Shown here piece by piece: positions 1 through 11,048 of a stretch of DNA of 64,000 bases. The stretch comes from Serratia sp. Ag1. Lineage in GTDB: Bacteria; Pseudomonadota; Gammaproteobacteria; Enterobacterales; Enterobacteriaceae. The position numbers and the translations under genes were made by a program. The stretch covers positions 21,751 through 85,750 of the forward strand of contig NZ_JQEI01000012.1 in NCBI RefSeq assembly GCF_000743355.1. The letters are read 5' to 3'. The notes beneath the pieces were generated by a model, which ran no database searches, was not told the origin of the DNA, and saw only the letters and a program-made list of their open reading frames with translations. Each line of letters begins with the position of its first letter. The stretch's first letter is position 1.

Positions 1-1271
1 CTAACTTTAACGATTTAACGTCTTCCCATGTTGATCAGTCAAAGCCAGTCTACCAGCCTGAGCCGCAGGGCGAACAACTGCAGATGGATGTGGTGACCAA
101 CCAGCTTTCTGAACTTGAAGATCAAGCGGGTTTTACCGCGCCTAAGATTCAGGTGAAAGACAATACCCTGTATATGACGGGGACCCAGTCTCGTTATCGC
201 TATAGCGAAGACGGGGTTGAGCGAGCTAACATTATTCTCATGAATCACCTTCCAGCAGGTGTTGATACGCTGGATGTGACAGAGACTCGTTATAATCTGC
301 CGCAGGTGACAACCAGGACTGATGTAAAAAGTTTGCGTTCGCAACTGGAAGGCTACCCACTTGGGCAGGAACAGACGTTGCAGCAAAAACGCCTTGAGCC
401 CCAGTTGCCAGAGAATGTTGAGCAAGGTTACTACATCGAGGATGACCGGCTGAGTTTCAGTCTGTCACCAACGTTAACCCAGTCGGTAGGCGGTGCAGAA
501 TCATTCTATTTGTATCAGATTGGTTTGCTGGGCAGTGCTAGCTGGTGGGCAACAGATCATTTATTAACGAGTGGCAGCGTGTTTGTTAACCTGGCGAACA
601 ACTACGGTAGATTCAACTATACGGCACCGCCGCCAGACTCCCAATTACCACGGGTGCGTACCCATATTCGTGAATATGTTGGGAACGATGTGTACATCAA
701 CGATCTGCAAGCCAATTACTTCCAATCCTTTGGGAATGGCATCTATGGGCAGGTGTACGGTGGCTATCTGGAAAGCATGTTCGGTGGCGTTGGTGGGGAA
801 CTGCTCTATCGGCCATTAGACAGCGACTGGGCGGTTGGCGTGAATGCTAACTGGGTTAAACAGCGTGACTGGGACGACATGATGCGTTTTGCCGATTATG
901 ATGTCGTCACCGGGCATATTACCGGTTATTGGAAGCCGCCTTTTGCTGATGATGTGCTGGTTGCCTTAAGCGTGGGCCAGTATCTGGCGAAAGACAAAGG
1001 GGCGACGCTGGGGCTGTCGAGACGCTTTGACAGCGGTGTTGTGGCCGGCGTGTATGCTTCGTTTACGGATGCGTCTCAAAAGGAATATGGTGAAGGTTCA
1101 TTCACCAAGGGCTTCTACATTTCCGTGCCTCTGGAATTGTTGACCACGTCTCCTTCCCGTAGCCGTGCAGGGATCGGCTGGACACCACTGACCCGCGATG
1201 GTGGGCAAATGCTGAGCCGCAAATATCAACTGTACGGTATGACGTCCGATCGCGATGCTCGCTTCCGCTAA
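1..1271 (+). CDS. yjbH: YjbH-family outer-membrane protein (5' end outside window)
   Basis: The reading frame is open from base 3 to the TAA at 1269-1271, so the start lies upstream of the window. The visible 420 or so residues are rich in alternating aromatic/polar beta-strand patterns (for example YNLPQV, GQVYGGYLESMFGGVGGELLY, LGLSRRFDSGVVAGVY) and match the C-terminal half of YjbH, an outer-membrane protein encoded in yjbEFGH exopolysaccharide operons. In E. coli this operon lies close to the mal region, as here. The role in polysaccharide export is family knowledge; only the barrel-like sequence is seen. No sign of damage in the visible part. Confidence 0.85.
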   Translation, partial: NFNDLTSSHVDQSKPVYQPEPQGEQLQMDVVTNQLSELEDQAGFTAPKIQVKDNTLYMTGTQSRYRYSEDGVERANIILMNHLPAGVDTLDVTETRYNLPQVTTRTDVKSLRSQLEGYPLGQEQTLQQKRLEPQLPENVEQGYYIEDDRLSFSLSPTLTQSVGGAESFYLYQIGLLGSASWWATDHLLTSGSVFVNLANNYGRFNYTAPPPDSQLPRVRTHIREYVGNDVYINDLQANYFQSFGNGIYGQVYGGYLESMFGGVGGELLYRPLDSDWAVGVNANWVKQRDWDDMMRFADYDVVTGHITGYWKPPFADDVLVALSVGQYLAKDKGATLGLSRRFDSGVVAGVYASFTDASQKEYGEGSFTKGFYISVPLELLTTSPSRSRAGIGWTPLTRDGGQMLSRKYQLYGMTSDRDARFR

Positions 1272-1292
1272 TCATCTGTTGTTTCTCAATCT

Positions 1293-1311
1293 GGGGGATT
1301 AATCATCCCCC
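1293..1311 (+). terminator. Hairpin after yjbH
   Basis: A perfect 7-bp stem (GGGGGAT / ATCCCCC) with a 5-base loop starts 21 bases after the yjbH stop. The following sequence is only moderately T-rich, so this is a probable but not strong intrinsic terminator. Confidence 0.5.
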
Positions 1312-1394
1312 AAGACCTCTATTATTGTCACCAGGGTTTGCTTCTCTTCTACCGGTTCGCTCAGTTGTAATGATTGATGGTGTTTTGCAGGCAT

Positions 1395-1422
1395 AAAAAT
1401 GGCGGCCTAGCGCAGGCCGCCC
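1395..1422 (-). terminator. Intrinsic terminator of malEFG
   Basis: An 8-bp stem (GGCGGCCT / AGGCCGCC, 1401-1422), read on the minus strand, is followed by ATTTTTATG. This is a classical rho-independent terminator about 110 bases after the malG stop. Confidence 0.85.
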
Positions 1423-1532
1423 AAGACACAGGTATTGATCAGATTAACGCAAAGTACATCAAACGTATTGCAGTAGACAAAACACAGGATTTAACACTTT
1501 ACGGGCCCTGTATCACTAAGCCCGGTAATCCA

Positions 1533-2423
1533 TTAGCCTTTCACCCCACCCGCGGTCAGGCCACCCACCAACCAGCGCTGTGCCAAGAGGAACACGGCGG
1601 TGATTGGAATAGCTGACAGCACGGCAGCGGCGGCAAAGTCGCCCCACAGGTAGTTCTGCGGGTTCAGATATTGCTGCATACCCACGGCCAGGGTGTAACT
1701 GTTCACATCACGTAACAGCAGCGAGGCCACTGGGACTTCGGTGATCGCCGCAATAAATGACAGAATGAACACCACCGCCAGAATCGGCACCGAAAGCGGC
1801 AACAACACCAGGCGGAATGCCTGCCACGGTGTTGCACCATCCAGCGCAGCCGCTTCTTCCAATGAGTTATCGATGGTTTCGAAGTAGCCCTTAATCGTCC
1901 AGACGTGCAACGCAATGCCCCCCATATAAGCAAAAATCACACCGCCATGGGTATTCAGGCCGATAAACGGAATGTATTGGCCTAAACGATCGAACAAGGC
2001 ATACAACGCCACCAAAGACAGCACGGCGGGAAACATCTGGAAAATCAGCATACTTTTCAGCAGAGTGCTTTTGCCACGAAAACGCATACGAGCGAAAGCG
2101 TAGGCACAGGTGGTTGAAAGCGTCACGATACCAACGGCGGTGATCGCCGCCACTTTAACCGAGTTCCACAGCCACAACAGCACGGGGAAAGGCGGTGGAG
2201 TAATGCTGCCATCGGTATTAGTAACGCTCATACCGAGCGCCAGGCGCCAGTGATCCCAAGAGATCTGGTCCGGGATCAGGCTACCGGTAGCGAAGTTCCC
2301 GGAACGCAGCGAAATTGCGATCACCATCAGTAACGGGAACATGATCAGAGCGATAAAGCTCAGCATCAGAATATGGGTGATCCACAGGCGCACGCGCTGG
2401 GATTTGGGTTGGACCATGGCCAT
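1533..2423 (-). CDS. malG: Maltose/maltodextrin ABC transporter permease MalG
   Basis: Inner-membrane permease subunit of the MalEFGK2 maltose importer. Its 296 residues equal the E. coli length, and the N terminus (MAMVQPKSQ) and C terminus (GLTAGGVKG) match E. coli closely. The EAA loop that docks to MalK is visible ([15 protein letters not shown]), as are about six hydrophobic segments. It is the last gene of the malE-malF-malG operon, 12 bases after malF, and is followed by an intrinsic terminator. Expression presumably depends on the MalT/CRP region upstream of malE. The gene looks intact. Confidence 0.97.
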   Translation of the reverse strand: MAMVQPKSQRVRLWITHILMLSFIALIMFPLLMVIAISLRSGNFATGSLIPDQISWDHWRLALGMSVTNTDGSITPPPFPVLLWLWNSVKVAAITAVGIVTLSTTCAYAFARMRFRGKSTLLKSMLIFQMFPAVLSLVALYALFDRLGQYIPFIGLNTHGGVIFAYMGGIALHVWTIKGYFETIDNSLEEAAALDGATPWQAFRLVLLPLSVPILAVVFILSFIAAITEVPVASLLLRDVNSYTLAVGMQQYLNPQNYLWGDFAAAAVLSAIPITAVFLLAQRWLVGGLTAGGVKG

Positions 2424-2435
2424 TATCGTTTTCCC

Positions 2436-4013
2436 TTAATCAAAATTCATCTTGCTGGCTTTCAGGTTCAGGATTGCCAGTGCGCCGACCAACAGGAAGA
2501 TCAACGTAGCAATCGCCGCAGCCAAGCCAAAGTCCTGCCCGCCACCCCCTTCAAAGGCAATGCGATAGGTATAACTCACCAACAGATCGGTATAGCCAGC
2601 CGGGGTGGTGGTACCAATCATGTCCGGCCCACCGCGGGTCAGCAGTTGAATCAGGACAAAGTTATTAAAGTTAAAGGCAAAACTGGCGATCATCAGCGGC
2701 GTCAGCGGTTTGATCAGCAGTGGGAAGGTGATGCGGAAGAAGTTCTGCATCGGGCTGGCGCCATCCATTGCCGAGGCTTCGTACAGATCGTCTGGAATGG
2801 CCTTTAGCAACCCCATGCACAGGATCATCATGTACGGATAACCTAACCAGGTATTGACGATCAAAATCATGCTCTTGGCGGTGAGCGGATCGGTAAACCA
2901 AGCGGGTTTGATGCCGAATAGCGCACTCAGCATCAGGTTGATTTCACCGAAGCTCTGGTTGAACAAGCCTTTGAAGATCAGAATCGAAATAAATGATGGC
3001 ACCGCATAAGGCAAGATCAACAGCACGCGATAAACCGCTTTGCCTTTCAGCGCTTCCCACTGCACCACGCAGGCCAGCACCATGCCCACTGCGACGGTGA
3101 AAATCACAGTCAGCACCGAAAAAATAATGGTCCAGACGAAGATTGAGACGAAAGGTTTCTGAATACCTTCATCGTTCAGCACGCGCAGGAAGTTTTTCCA
3201 GCCGGTGGTCACGGTATAGCCGGGGCTGAGGGTGTCTTTGGCCCAACTGCCATCGGCATTGATCGCCTGGTAAAAGCCGATTTCCGGATTAGGGCGATAT
3301 TGGATCTGGGTTTGATTATCGGTCAGCGTTTTGCCGTCTTGGCCCAGCGTATACAAAGGGCTGGTGCCAGAGAATTGGCGCAGGGAACTCATGCGCAGCT
3401 CACCGCCGTCCGGCAACGTTGCCACAATCAGGCTCAACGTCTGGCGGTTTTGAGTAATGACCCGCAACGTAGCACGCTCACCCGCAGGGGCGGCGCTTTC
3501 AGCGGTTAACTTCAGCGTCTGCGGTTCACTGCCATGCAAGCTGAACGGCTTGGAAATCAGTAATTGGCCGCTATCAGGGTGGGTCAACTGCATCAACCAT
3601 TGTTGGTCTGCCGTTGGATAGAGATCGAAAGTAAAGGTTTTACCGGTCTGGAACTGGCGCTGCATCAAGACTGACTGCGCCCGCTCAAAGGTTAACTGGT
3701 TGGTACTGCTGTAGTTGGTAAATGCAATTGCGATAGTACAAATCAGCGGGAACAGGACGAACAACCCCATACCAGCGATACCGGGGTACACATAGCGCCA
3801 CGCATAGGCACGACGGTTGGCGAACACGTATAACCCGGCGCTCACCAGCACCAGCGTCAGGATCGCGAACAGATATTCTCCCTGTGCATACATCAATACA
3901 ATCAGATAACAAGTCACCAAGCTGAAAAAGCCGACCAGCAGCCATTTCAGAATGTCGCTTTGCCACCACTTCGATTTTTTTCGCGCAGGCGAACCAGCGT
4001 GAGCTAATTGCAT
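2436..4013 (-). CDS. malF: Maltose/maltodextrin ABC transporter permease MalF
   Basis: Second permease subunit of the maltose importer. It has 525 residues (E. coli about 514), with N-terminal membrane segments, a large periplasmic domain (roughly residues 95-275) that contacts MalE, and a C-terminal permease core. The EAA motif is seen as YEASAMDGASPMQNF. The start at 4013 is preceded by AAAGGAATG on the minus strand. The spacer to malE holds two hairpins, and malG follows after 12 bases. Function follows from strong similarity and operon context. Confidence 0.96.
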   Translation of the reverse strand: MQLAHAGSPARKKSKWWQSDILKWLLVGFFSLVTCYLIVLMYAQGEYLFAILTLVLVSAGLYVFANRRAYAWRYVYPGIAGMGLFVLFPLICTIAIAFTNYSSTNQLTFERAQSVLMQRQFQTGKTFTFDLYPTADQQWLMQLTHPDSGQLLISKPFSLHGSEPQTLKLTAESAAPAGERATLRVITQNRQTLSLIVATLPDGGELRMSSLRQFSGTSPLYTLGQDGKTLTDNQTQIQYRPNPEIGFYQAINADGSWAKDTLSPGYTVTTGWKNFLRVLNDEGIQKPFVSIFVWTIIFSVLTVIFTVAVGMVLACVVQWEALKGKAVYRVLLILPYAVPSFISILIFKGLFNQSFGEINLMLSALFGIKPAWFTDPLTAKSMILIVNTWLGYPYMMILCMGLLKAIPDDLYEASAMDGASPMQNFFRITFPLLIKPLTPLMIASFAFNFNNFVLIQLLTRGGPDMIGTTTPAGYTDLLVSYTYRIAFEGGGGQDFGLAAAIATLIFLLVGALAILNLKASKMNFD

Positions 4014-4040
4014 AGGGCATTCCTTTCTGGGGTATTACAG

Positions 4041-4096
4041 CGGGATACTGACCGCATCCCGCACAACTTAAGGCCAGGGTGGGCACAGTGGCCCAC
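4041..4096 (-). promoter_or_regulatory. Two hairpins in the malE-malF spacer
   Basis: Two inverted repeats lie in the 96-base malE-malF gap: CGGGAT/ATCCCG at 4041-4062 and GTGGGC/GCCCAC at 4079-4096. Neither has a T tract, so they are unlikely to be full terminators. In E. coli, palindromes (REP) at the same position stabilise malE mRNA and lower malFG expression. The same role here is inferred. Confidence 0.45.
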
Positions 4097-4109
4097 TCAT
4101 TGCCGGGTC

Positions 4110-5306
4110 TTACTTGGTGATACGGGTATGTGCGTCTTCCAGAGCGGCTTTCACCGTTTGGCGTCCGGTGATGGCGTTGATCACGGCGCTACGCATTGCG
4201 TACCAGAAGGTGCTCATTTGCGGGATGTTTGGCATGATTTCGCCGTTTTGCGCGTTCTTCATGGTGGCTGCAATTCTTGGGTCTTTCGCCAGATGCTCCT
4301 GGAACGATTTCAGTGCCACGGCACCCAGTGGTTTGTCTTTGTTGACGTCAGCCAGGCCCTGATCGGTGATCAGATAGTTTTCCAGGAATTCGGTTGCCAG
4401 CTCTTTGTTCGGGCTGGCGGCGTTGATACCGGCGGTCAGTACGCCCACGAACGGTTTAGACGGCTTGCCCTGGAAAGTAGGCAACAGAGTCACGCCATAA
4501 TTGATTTTACTCTGTTCGATGTTTGACCAGGCCCATGGGCCATTAATGGTCATTGCGGTCTGGCCTTTATTGAATGCGCCTTCAGCAATTGAGTAATCGG
4601 TATCGGCGTTGATGTGTTTGTTCTTCACCAGATCGACGATGAACTGCAAGCCAGCCTGCGAGCCTGCATTGGCTACGCCTACGTCCTTAACGTTGTACTT
4701 GCCGTTTTCAAATTTAAAGGCATAACCGCCGTTGGCAGAGATGATTGGCCAAGTGAAGTAGGGTTCCTGCAGGTTCCACATGATGGCGCTTTTGCCCTTG
4801 GCACGCAGCTCTTTATCCAGCGCCGGGATCTCTTCCCAGGTTTTCGGTGCTTCTTTTACCAGATCTTTGTTATAAATCAGCGACAGGGCTTCAACCGCGA
4901 TGGGGTAACCAATCAGCTTGCCGTCAAAGCGAACCGCATCCCAGGTGAAAGGATAGATTTTTTCCTGGAAGGCTTTAGAAGGATGGATTTCTGCCAACAG
5001 ACCAGACTGCGCGTAACCACCAAAACGGTCGTGAGCCCAGAAGATGATGTCCGGGCCGTCGCCAGTGGCTGCAACCTGCGGGAATTTCTCTTCCAGCTTG
5101 TCCGGATGCTCAATGGTTACTTTAATGCCGGTATCTTTCTCAAACTTTTTGCCAACTTCGGCCAGGCCGTTATAGCCTTTATCGCCGTTAATCCAGATAA
5201 CCAGTTTCCCTTCTTCGATCTTGGCAAAAGCAGAAGAAGACAGCACCAGTGTGGTTAAGGCCGAAAGCGCTAGGACGCGTGCGCTTTTTTTCATTCTGAG
5301 ATTCAT
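4110..5306 (-). CDS. malE: Periplasmic maltose/maltodextrin-binding protein MalE
   Basis: Substrate-binding protein that delivers maltose and maltodextrins to MalFGK2. It is 398 residues long. The mature region starts at [19 protein letters not shown], nearly identical to E. coli MalE, after a signal peptide ending SSSAFA. I chose the ATG at 5306 because AGAAGGATGG lies just upstream on the minus strand. An upstream ATG at 5357 would add 17 residues that MalE lacks. It is the first gene of malEFG and divergent from the amylase-like gene and malK. The intervening region holds MalT- and CRP-type sites. Confidence 0.97.
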   Translation of the reverse strand: MNLRMKKSARVLALSALTTLVLSSSAFAKIEEGKLVIWINGDKGYNGLAEVGKKFEKDTGIKVTIEHPDKLEEKFPQVAATGDGPDIIFWAHDRFGGYAQSGLLAEIHPSKAFQEKIYPFTWDAVRFDGKLIGYPIAVEALSLIYNKDLVKEAPKTWEEIPALDKELRAKGKSAIMWNLQEPYFTWPIISANGGYAFKFENGKYNVKDVGVANAGSQAGLQFIVDLVKNKHINADTDYSIAEGAFNKGQTAMTINGPWAWSNIEQSKINYGVTLLPTFQGKPSKPFVGVLTAGINAASPNKELATEFLENYLITDQGLADVNKDKPLGAVALKSFQEHLAKDPRIAATMKNAQNGEIMPNIPQMSTFWYAMRSAVINAITGRQTVKAALEDAHTRITK

Positions 5307-5661
5307 AATTCCATCCTTCTGTGGGCACTGCGATAAGGAGAGCAATTTCGCGCTCATAGTGGGTCACAAGCGGATACTTTCTCATCCTCCCCCCGTCTAC
5401 GCCCCATGCCTAAGTAGTGTGATCCAGCTAACATTGCACCCTATTCTGTGGCGTCAGGCACACAAAGGGGGCGCTATTTTTGCAAAGCTGATCACAGATT
5501 TGTCTGGTGCCGGGAACTTTGGCCAAGAAGTGTCGTTCTCTCATCCTCCCATCTCCTCCCCCATGAAAAATCCTGTTACGGATGATTACCCCTTCTTGCC
5601 ATTACCTCACTATCAGCAACATTGTTTTTATCGCCATATATCGCCGCAGGAACTTGGACTT
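5307..5661. promoter_or_regulatory. Divergent malEFG / malK-lamB-malM control region
   Basis: This 355-base spacer carries three MalT-like boxes with core GGATGA or GGAGGA on the minus strand (5381-5394, 5540-5550, 5551-5562). It also has three CRP-like sites of the TGTGA-N6-TCACA type: 5418-5433, 5447-5462 and 5481-5496 (TGCAAAGCTGATCACA). MalT boxes at both edges with CRP sites in the middle is the known E. coli malE-malK layout. Sites were found by eye. Confidence 0.8.
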
Positions 5662-6636
5662 ATGTCGTCAATGCACACTGCCAATCACCCGACGTTGTAC
5701 CGGATCCATCCGGTCAGTTTCCGAGATGGAAACGGTGATGGTATTGGCGATGTGACTGGCATGATGACGGCGTTGCCCTACCTGAAGAGGCTGGCGGTCG
5801 ATGGTTTACTGTTACCGAAAGCATTGCCACCAGAGGCAGGGGCGCAAGTTGCCAGCCATGGGTTGGCGCTCTGGCACAACGAAGACCCTAACCGCATCTG
5901 CCTCAGTGCAGCCCCCGATCAACATTATGCTCGTGGTGTGCTGGCGTTGGAGGTCGCGCCGTTCAGCGTTGAGAAATTGGTGTCGGTCCTCAATGCACAC
6001 CGCCATCGGCTGGCGGAAAACGTCTGGAGTACCGGTGAAGTCGATCAGCCACGCGTGGTCAGCCACTGGGGGCAGGGTGATTTGCGCTCGGCTCAGGCTT
6101 TCCTGACGTTACTGGCGTTGCTGCCAGCGCCTATCTGTCTGTATCAGGGGGAAGAGCTCGGCCTGCCGCATGCTGCTGGGTTGCAAGAACCGCACGGCGC
6201 ACAAACGCCGATGCCTTGGCATGAGGCCCCAGAGCAAGTCACCGCAGGCGAAATTCACTGGTACCAGCAAGTGGCTATCGAACACCGGGCGTTGGCGATC
6301 AGCCGCCAGCAGCATGACAATAATTCAACATTACGTTACTGCCAGGCTTTATTGGCACTGCGCCAGTTGCCGGTGATTCAGCACGGTGAACTGAGCTCGG
6401 TCAGCCAGCAAGATGGCGTAATTCGTTTATGCATTACCCATCAGGATCAATGCCTTGAAGCGCTAATCAATCTGCAGCCCTATACTCAGCCGGTCGTGCC
6501 GTCTGAGGCAACCATTCCTTTGGCCTGGCAGCACGGTGCGCAGCAAGAGGGTCAACAATGGGTTTTGGCAGGTTTTGCATCTGCCATTTTTACAAGAAAT
6601 GTTAACTGCGAAAGCAGGGGAGTAACGCATGGCTAG
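5662..6636 (+). CDS. Degenerate GH13 (alpha-amylase/alpha-glucosidase-like) protein, probably non-catalytic
   Basis: An amylase-family relic inside the mal regulon. The N terminus has the GH13 opening ([20 protein letters not shown], with the calcium-site-like D22-D30). The second half keeps YQGEELGLP and TPMPW, typical of oligo-1,6-glucosidases. At 324 residues it is far shorter than the usual 530-600. The catalytic Asp and Glu motifs are absent, and the region IV NHD is replaced by EVD before QPRVVSHWG. It overlaps malK by 8 bases, so it is co-transcribed and probably translationally coupled. The start at 5662 has AGGA upstream. An in-frame ATG at 5563 sits beside MalT boxes without a ribosome site. 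Function unknown. Confidence 0.75.
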   Translation: MSSMHTANHPTLYRIHPVSFRDGNGDGIGDVTGMMTALPYLKRLAVDGLLLPKALPPEAGAQVASHGLALWHNEDPNRICLSAAPDQHYARGVLALEVAPFSVEKLVSVLNAHRHRLAENVWSTGEVDQPRVVSHWGQGDLRSAQAFLTLLALLPAPICLYQGEELGLPHAAGLQEPHGAQTPMPWHEAPEQVTAGEIHWYQQVAIEHRALAISRQQHDNNSTLRYCQALLALRQLPVIQHGELSSVSQQDGVIRLCITHQDQCLEALINLQPYTQPVVPSEATIPLAWQHGAQQEGQQWVLAGFASAIFTRNVNCESRGVTHG

Positions 6637-7744
6637 CGTCACACTGCGCAGCGTTTATAAGGCCTTTGGTGAGGCCGTAATTTCCAGGGACGTCAATCTG
6701 ACCATCGATGACGGTGAATTTGTGGTGTTTGTTGGGCCGTCTGGCTGCGGTAAATCGACGCTGTTACGCATGATTGCCGGTCTTGAGGATATTACTTCCG
6801 GCGACCTGTTCATTGGCGAAAAACGCATGAATGAGATCCCCCCAGCCGAGCGCGGTATTGGCATGGTGTTCCAGTCCTATGCGCTGTATCCGCATCTTTC
6901 GGTGGCCGATAACATGTCGTTTGGCCTGAAACTGGCTGGGGCGAAAAAAGCGGAGATTAACCAGCGGGTCAATCAGGTTTCTGAAGTGCTGCAATTGGCA
7001 CATTTGCTGGAACGGCGTCCGAAGGCGCTGTCTGGTGGACAGCGTCAGCGGGTGGCGATTGGCCGTACCTTGGTGGCTGAACCGGACGTATTCCTGCTCG
7101 ATGAACCGCTGTCTAACCTGGATGCCGCACTGCGTGTGCAGATGCGTATTGAGATCTCACGTCTGCACAAACGCCTGCAGCGCACCATGATATATGTCAC
7201 CCACGATCAGGTCGAAGCGATGACGCTGGCGGACAAGATTGTGGTGCTGGATGCTGGTCGTGTGGCTCAGATCGGTAAGCCGCTGGAGTTATACCACTAC
7301 CCGGCTAACCGCTTCGTTGCCGGTTTTATCGGCTCACCGAAGATGAACTTCCTGCCGGTTAAAGTGACCGCCGTTGAACACAATAATGTGCAGGTTGAAC
7401 TGCCGATGCCGAACCGCCAGCTGGTGTGGTTACCGGTTGAATCTGACGGGGTTGAGGTGGGCGCTAACCTGTCGTTGGGGATTCGCCCTGAACATCTGTT
7501 ACCGAGCTCTGAATCTCCGGTAACACTGATGGGTGAAGTGCAGGTGGTAGAGCAACTGGGCAACGAAACCCAGATTCATATTCAAATTCCAGAAATCCGT
7601 CAGAACCTGGTTTACCGCCAGAATGACGTAGTGCTGGTAGAAGAAGGTGCAACATTCGCTATCGGGTTGCCGCCTCACCGCTGCCATCTGTTCCGTGAGG
7701 ACGGTACGGCATGCCGCAGGCTGCATCAGGAACCGGGCGTTTGA
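6629..7744 (+). CDS. malK: Maltose/maltodextrin import ATPase MalK
   Basis: ATPase subunit of the maltose importer and, in E. coli, a repressor of MalT. It is 371 residues long, exactly as in E. coli. Walker [10 protein letters not shown] is at residues 36-44, signature LSGGQ at 134-138, Walker B VFLLDEP at 154-160, and the H-loop histidine is in YVTHDQ. The C-terminal regulatory domain is present (GIRPEHL and following). The ATG overlaps the end of the amylase-like gene by 8 bases. lamB follows after about 98 bases, so amylase-like gene-malK-lamB-malM form one operon. Confidence 0.98.
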   Translation: MASVTLRSVYKAFGEAVISRDVNLTIDDGEFVVFVGPSGCGKSTLLRMIAGLEDITSGDLFIGEKRMNEIPPAERGIGMVFQSYALYPHLSVADNMSFGLKLAGAKKAEINQRVNQVSEVLQLAHLLERRPKALSGGQRQRVAIGRTLVAEPDVFLLDEPLSNLDAALRVQMRIEISRLHKRLQRTMIYVTHDQVEAMTLADKIVVLDAGRVAQIGKPLELYHYPANRFVAGFIGSPKMNFLPVKVTAVEHNNVQVELPMPNRQLVWLPVESDGVEVGANLSLGIRPEHLLPSSESPVTLMGEVQVVEQLGNETQIHIQIPEIRQNLVYRQNDVVLVEEGATFAIGLPPHRCHLFREDGTACRRLHQEPGV

Positions 7745-7797
7745 TCCCCTAACTACTTGGCGTTGCAGGTAGTCAACATCCCTGCAAATTCAAGTAA

Positions 7798-9099
<1,302 letters not shown>

Positions 9100-9107
9100 G
9101 CAATCTC

Positions 9108-9131
9108 GCAGCCGAACGTAAGTTCGGCTGC
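9108..9131 (+). terminator. lamB-malM intergenic hairpin
   Basis: A perfect 10-bp stem (GCAGCCGAAC / GTTCGGCTGC) with a GTAA loop, followed by ATTGTTTCTTT, lies 9 bases after the lamB stop. It probably attenuates transcription into malM; E. coli also has palindromic DNA here. Confidence 0.75.
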
Positions 9132-9220
9132 ATTGTTTCTTTGCTAATCTGTTTGGCTGACGCGTTTTTCTTGCCAGTGACGCGTCAGTTTCTTCGCCTC
9201 TTTTCGCAAGGGCCATCACA

Positions 9221-10147
9221 ATGAAAAAAAATCTACTCGCTTTTTACCTGTCGCTGGTCTGCGGCTCAGCAATCCCATTGATGGCGCACGCGACAGCGTT
9301 TAACGCGCCAGCGGATGTCTCGGTTGCCCCGGTGATTGCCCATGACACGTTGCAGAAACTGCCCTGGAAACCGGTAGTGCCGCCAGCCAGTGAAAGTTTT
9401 AAGATCAACGAAGCCAACCCACAGGTTAGCCAGGGTGATATTCAGGGCCAGGTAGCCGCGTTTACTTTGCCTGCCGATCGCGGTTCGCTGGAGATCACCT
9501 TGAGCAGCCTGGTGAACGATCGCAGCGTGTTTGCACCAAGCGTGCTGGTGTTGGATGAACAAATGCGGCCTGCCGCTTTTTACCCGAGCAGCTATTTCCC
9601 TTATGAACGTGCAGGCGTGATGTCTGGCGATCGTTTGGAAGGCACGATGAAGCTGACGCCCGCTCTAGGGCAGAAACAGATCTATGTTTTGGTGTACACC
9701 ACTCGTCAGGATTTGGCTGCTACCACGCAACTTGTTGATCCGGCTAAAGCCTATGCAATGGGCGTGGGGAATGCGGTTCCCGATATTCCAGATCCTATTG
9801 CTCGGCACAGCGCAACGGGCGAGTTGAATCTGAAAGTGCGCTCAGAACAAAATATGGGCAGCGTCATGATTGGCTTGCCGCTGACAAACTCTTCAGCACC
9901 GGCACCTGTGGTGGTGGGCTCAACGGCTCCAGCGCCAGTTGCACCTGCCGCTGCTCCTGCCCCGGTTGCTAAAACGCCGGCAGAGCCGATGCTCAGTGAT
10001 ACCGAAGCCTATTTCAATAAAGGTATCAAACAGGCGGTCAAGGCGGGTGATATTGATAAGGCCCTGAAACTGATGAACGAGGCCGAAAAACTGGGTTCTA
10101 CCACTGCACGAGATACGTTTATTGGTAGCGTGAAAGGCAAGGGGTAA
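9221..10147 (+). CDS. malM: Maltose operon periplasmic protein MalM
   Basis: Periplasmic protein of unknown biochemical role encoded at the end of the malK-lamB-malM operon. It is 308 residues long (E. coli 306). A signal peptide (MKKNLLAFYLSLVCGSAIPLMAHA) is visible, then the conserved MalM core (LPWKPVVPPAS, YFPYERAGVMSGDRLEGTM) and an Ala/Pro-rich linker around residues 225-250 leading to a short helical C-terminal domain. It is separated from lamB by a terminator-like hairpin and followed by a strong terminator. Confidence 0.94.
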   Translation: MKKNLLAFYLSLVCGSAIPLMAHATAFNAPADVSVAPVIAHDTLQKLPWKPVVPPASESFKINEANPQVSQGDIQGQVAAFTLPADRGSLEITLSSLVNDRSVFAPSVLVLDEQMRPAAFYPSSYFPYERAGVMSGDRLEGTMKLTPALGQKQIYVLVYTTRQDLAATTQLVDPAKAYAMGVGNAVPDIPDPIARHSATGELNLKVRSEQNMGSVMIGLPLTNSSAPAPVVVGSTAPAPVAPAAAPAPVAKTPAEPMLSDTEAYFNKGIKQAVKAGDIDKALKLMNEAEKLGSTTARDTFIGSVKGKG

Positions 10148-10178
10148 CCCCCACGCTGCTGATGCTGGCTTGATGATT

Positions 10179-10203
10179 GGTGCGCCTCCAGCGCACCTTT
10201 TTT
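10179..10203 (+). terminator. Intrinsic terminator after malM
   Basis: A 7-bp GC stem (GGTGCGC / GCGCACC) with CTCCA loop is followed by TTTTTT, 31 bases after the malM stop. Confidence 0.9.
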
Positions 10204-10383
10204 CATTTATAGCGGGATTTATGTTCTGCGGTTTCTCCTGCCTTTTCTGTTAAAAACGCCACTGATTTCACTGCGAATCAACCTGCCGCTTTCGGATTTC
10301 TGCGTTACAATGGCTCTCTGTTAACGATTTGTATGGTCAGGAAACGCCCGTTCAGTGCGGTTTCTGCTGCCATGGAGTAGAAC

Positions 10384-10914
10384 ATGTCTGGCAATAGGGA
10401 CTCGATCCTGCCGCCCATTGCATGGTTGCCTGAAAACTTCCCGATATCCGACACCATTAGTGACTGGCTGATGGAGTTGGGTTCCATGACTCGCCGTTTT
10501 GAGCGTCATTGCCAGCAGGTGCAGGTTGAACCCCAACGCGAATGCTTCGTGACCGGCGATCAACTGGGCGAAGAAGCAGAACATCTACCCTACAGTGAGC
10601 GCTATTGGCTGCGTGAAATTGTGTTGCTGGGCGACGGTCAACCCTGGCTTTTAGGGCGCACGGTGATCCCACAAGAAACGCTGACTGGCCCGGATCAGGC
10701 ACTGGTCGATCTGGGAACTTTGCCGCTGGGCCGTTATCTGTTCAGCAGTAATGCGTTAACTCGCGATTATATTCACGTTGGCCAGCAGGGGGCATTGTGG
10801 GCCCGGCGTTCCCGTTTGCGTCTGGCGGATAAACCGCTGTTGCTGACCGAGCTGTTTTTACCTGCTTCGCCGCTGTATTCGGTGTATACCCAAAATAATT
10901 CGAGTTGCTTGTAG
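10384..10914 (+). CDS. ubiC: Chorismate pyruvate-lyase UbiC with ERIC-encoded C-terminal tail
   Basis: Converts chorismate to 4-hydroxybenzoate and pyruvate, the first step of ubiquinone synthesis. The family core is clear ([47 protein letters not shown]). E. coli UbiC ends at LPASPLY. Here the frame runs 11 codons further ([11 protein letters not shown]) because an ERIC repeat beginning at 10886 has replaced or displaced the native stop. Whether the tail affects activity is unknown. ubiA follows 134 bases downstream, with the ERIC filling the gap. GGAG lies just upstream of the start. Confidence 0.95.
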   Translation: MSGNRDSILPPIAWLPENFPISDTISDWLMELGSMTRRFERHCQQVQVEPQRECFVTGDQLGEEAEHLPYSERYWLREIVLLGDGQPWLLGRTVIPQETLTGPDQALVDLGTLPLGRYLFSSNALTRDYIHVGQQGALWARRSRLRLADKPLLLTELFLPASPLYSVYTQNNSSCL

Positions 10915-11010
10915 GCGGCAACGGAACGAAGCCCCAGGAGCTTACTCAAGTAAGTGACTGGGGTGAGTGAAGGCAGCCAACACCCAAGCAACTTGAAGTA
11001 TGACAGGTAT
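10886..11010. repeat. ERIC (IRU) element between ubiC and ubiA
   Basis: A 125-bp imperfect palindrome whose centre holds the ERIC hallmark sequences (CCCCAGGAGCTTAC and AAGTAAGTGACTGGGGTGAG). The ends are inverted repeats, ATACCCAAAATAATTCGAGT against ATACCTGTCATACTTCAAGT on the other strand. The length matches the usual 126-127 bp. Its left end overlaps the ubiC C-terminal coding sequence. Confidence 0.9.
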
Positions 11011-11048
11011 AGGAAGGTATTCCGGTAACATAAGGGGAGACAAGGATC

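Noticed and set aside
5221..5661. Long upstream extension of the amylase-like frame to 5221 or to ATG 5563
   Set aside because: It would overlap the malE coding end and run through CRP and MalT sites, the residues are not GH13-like, and no ribosome site precedes ATG 5563.
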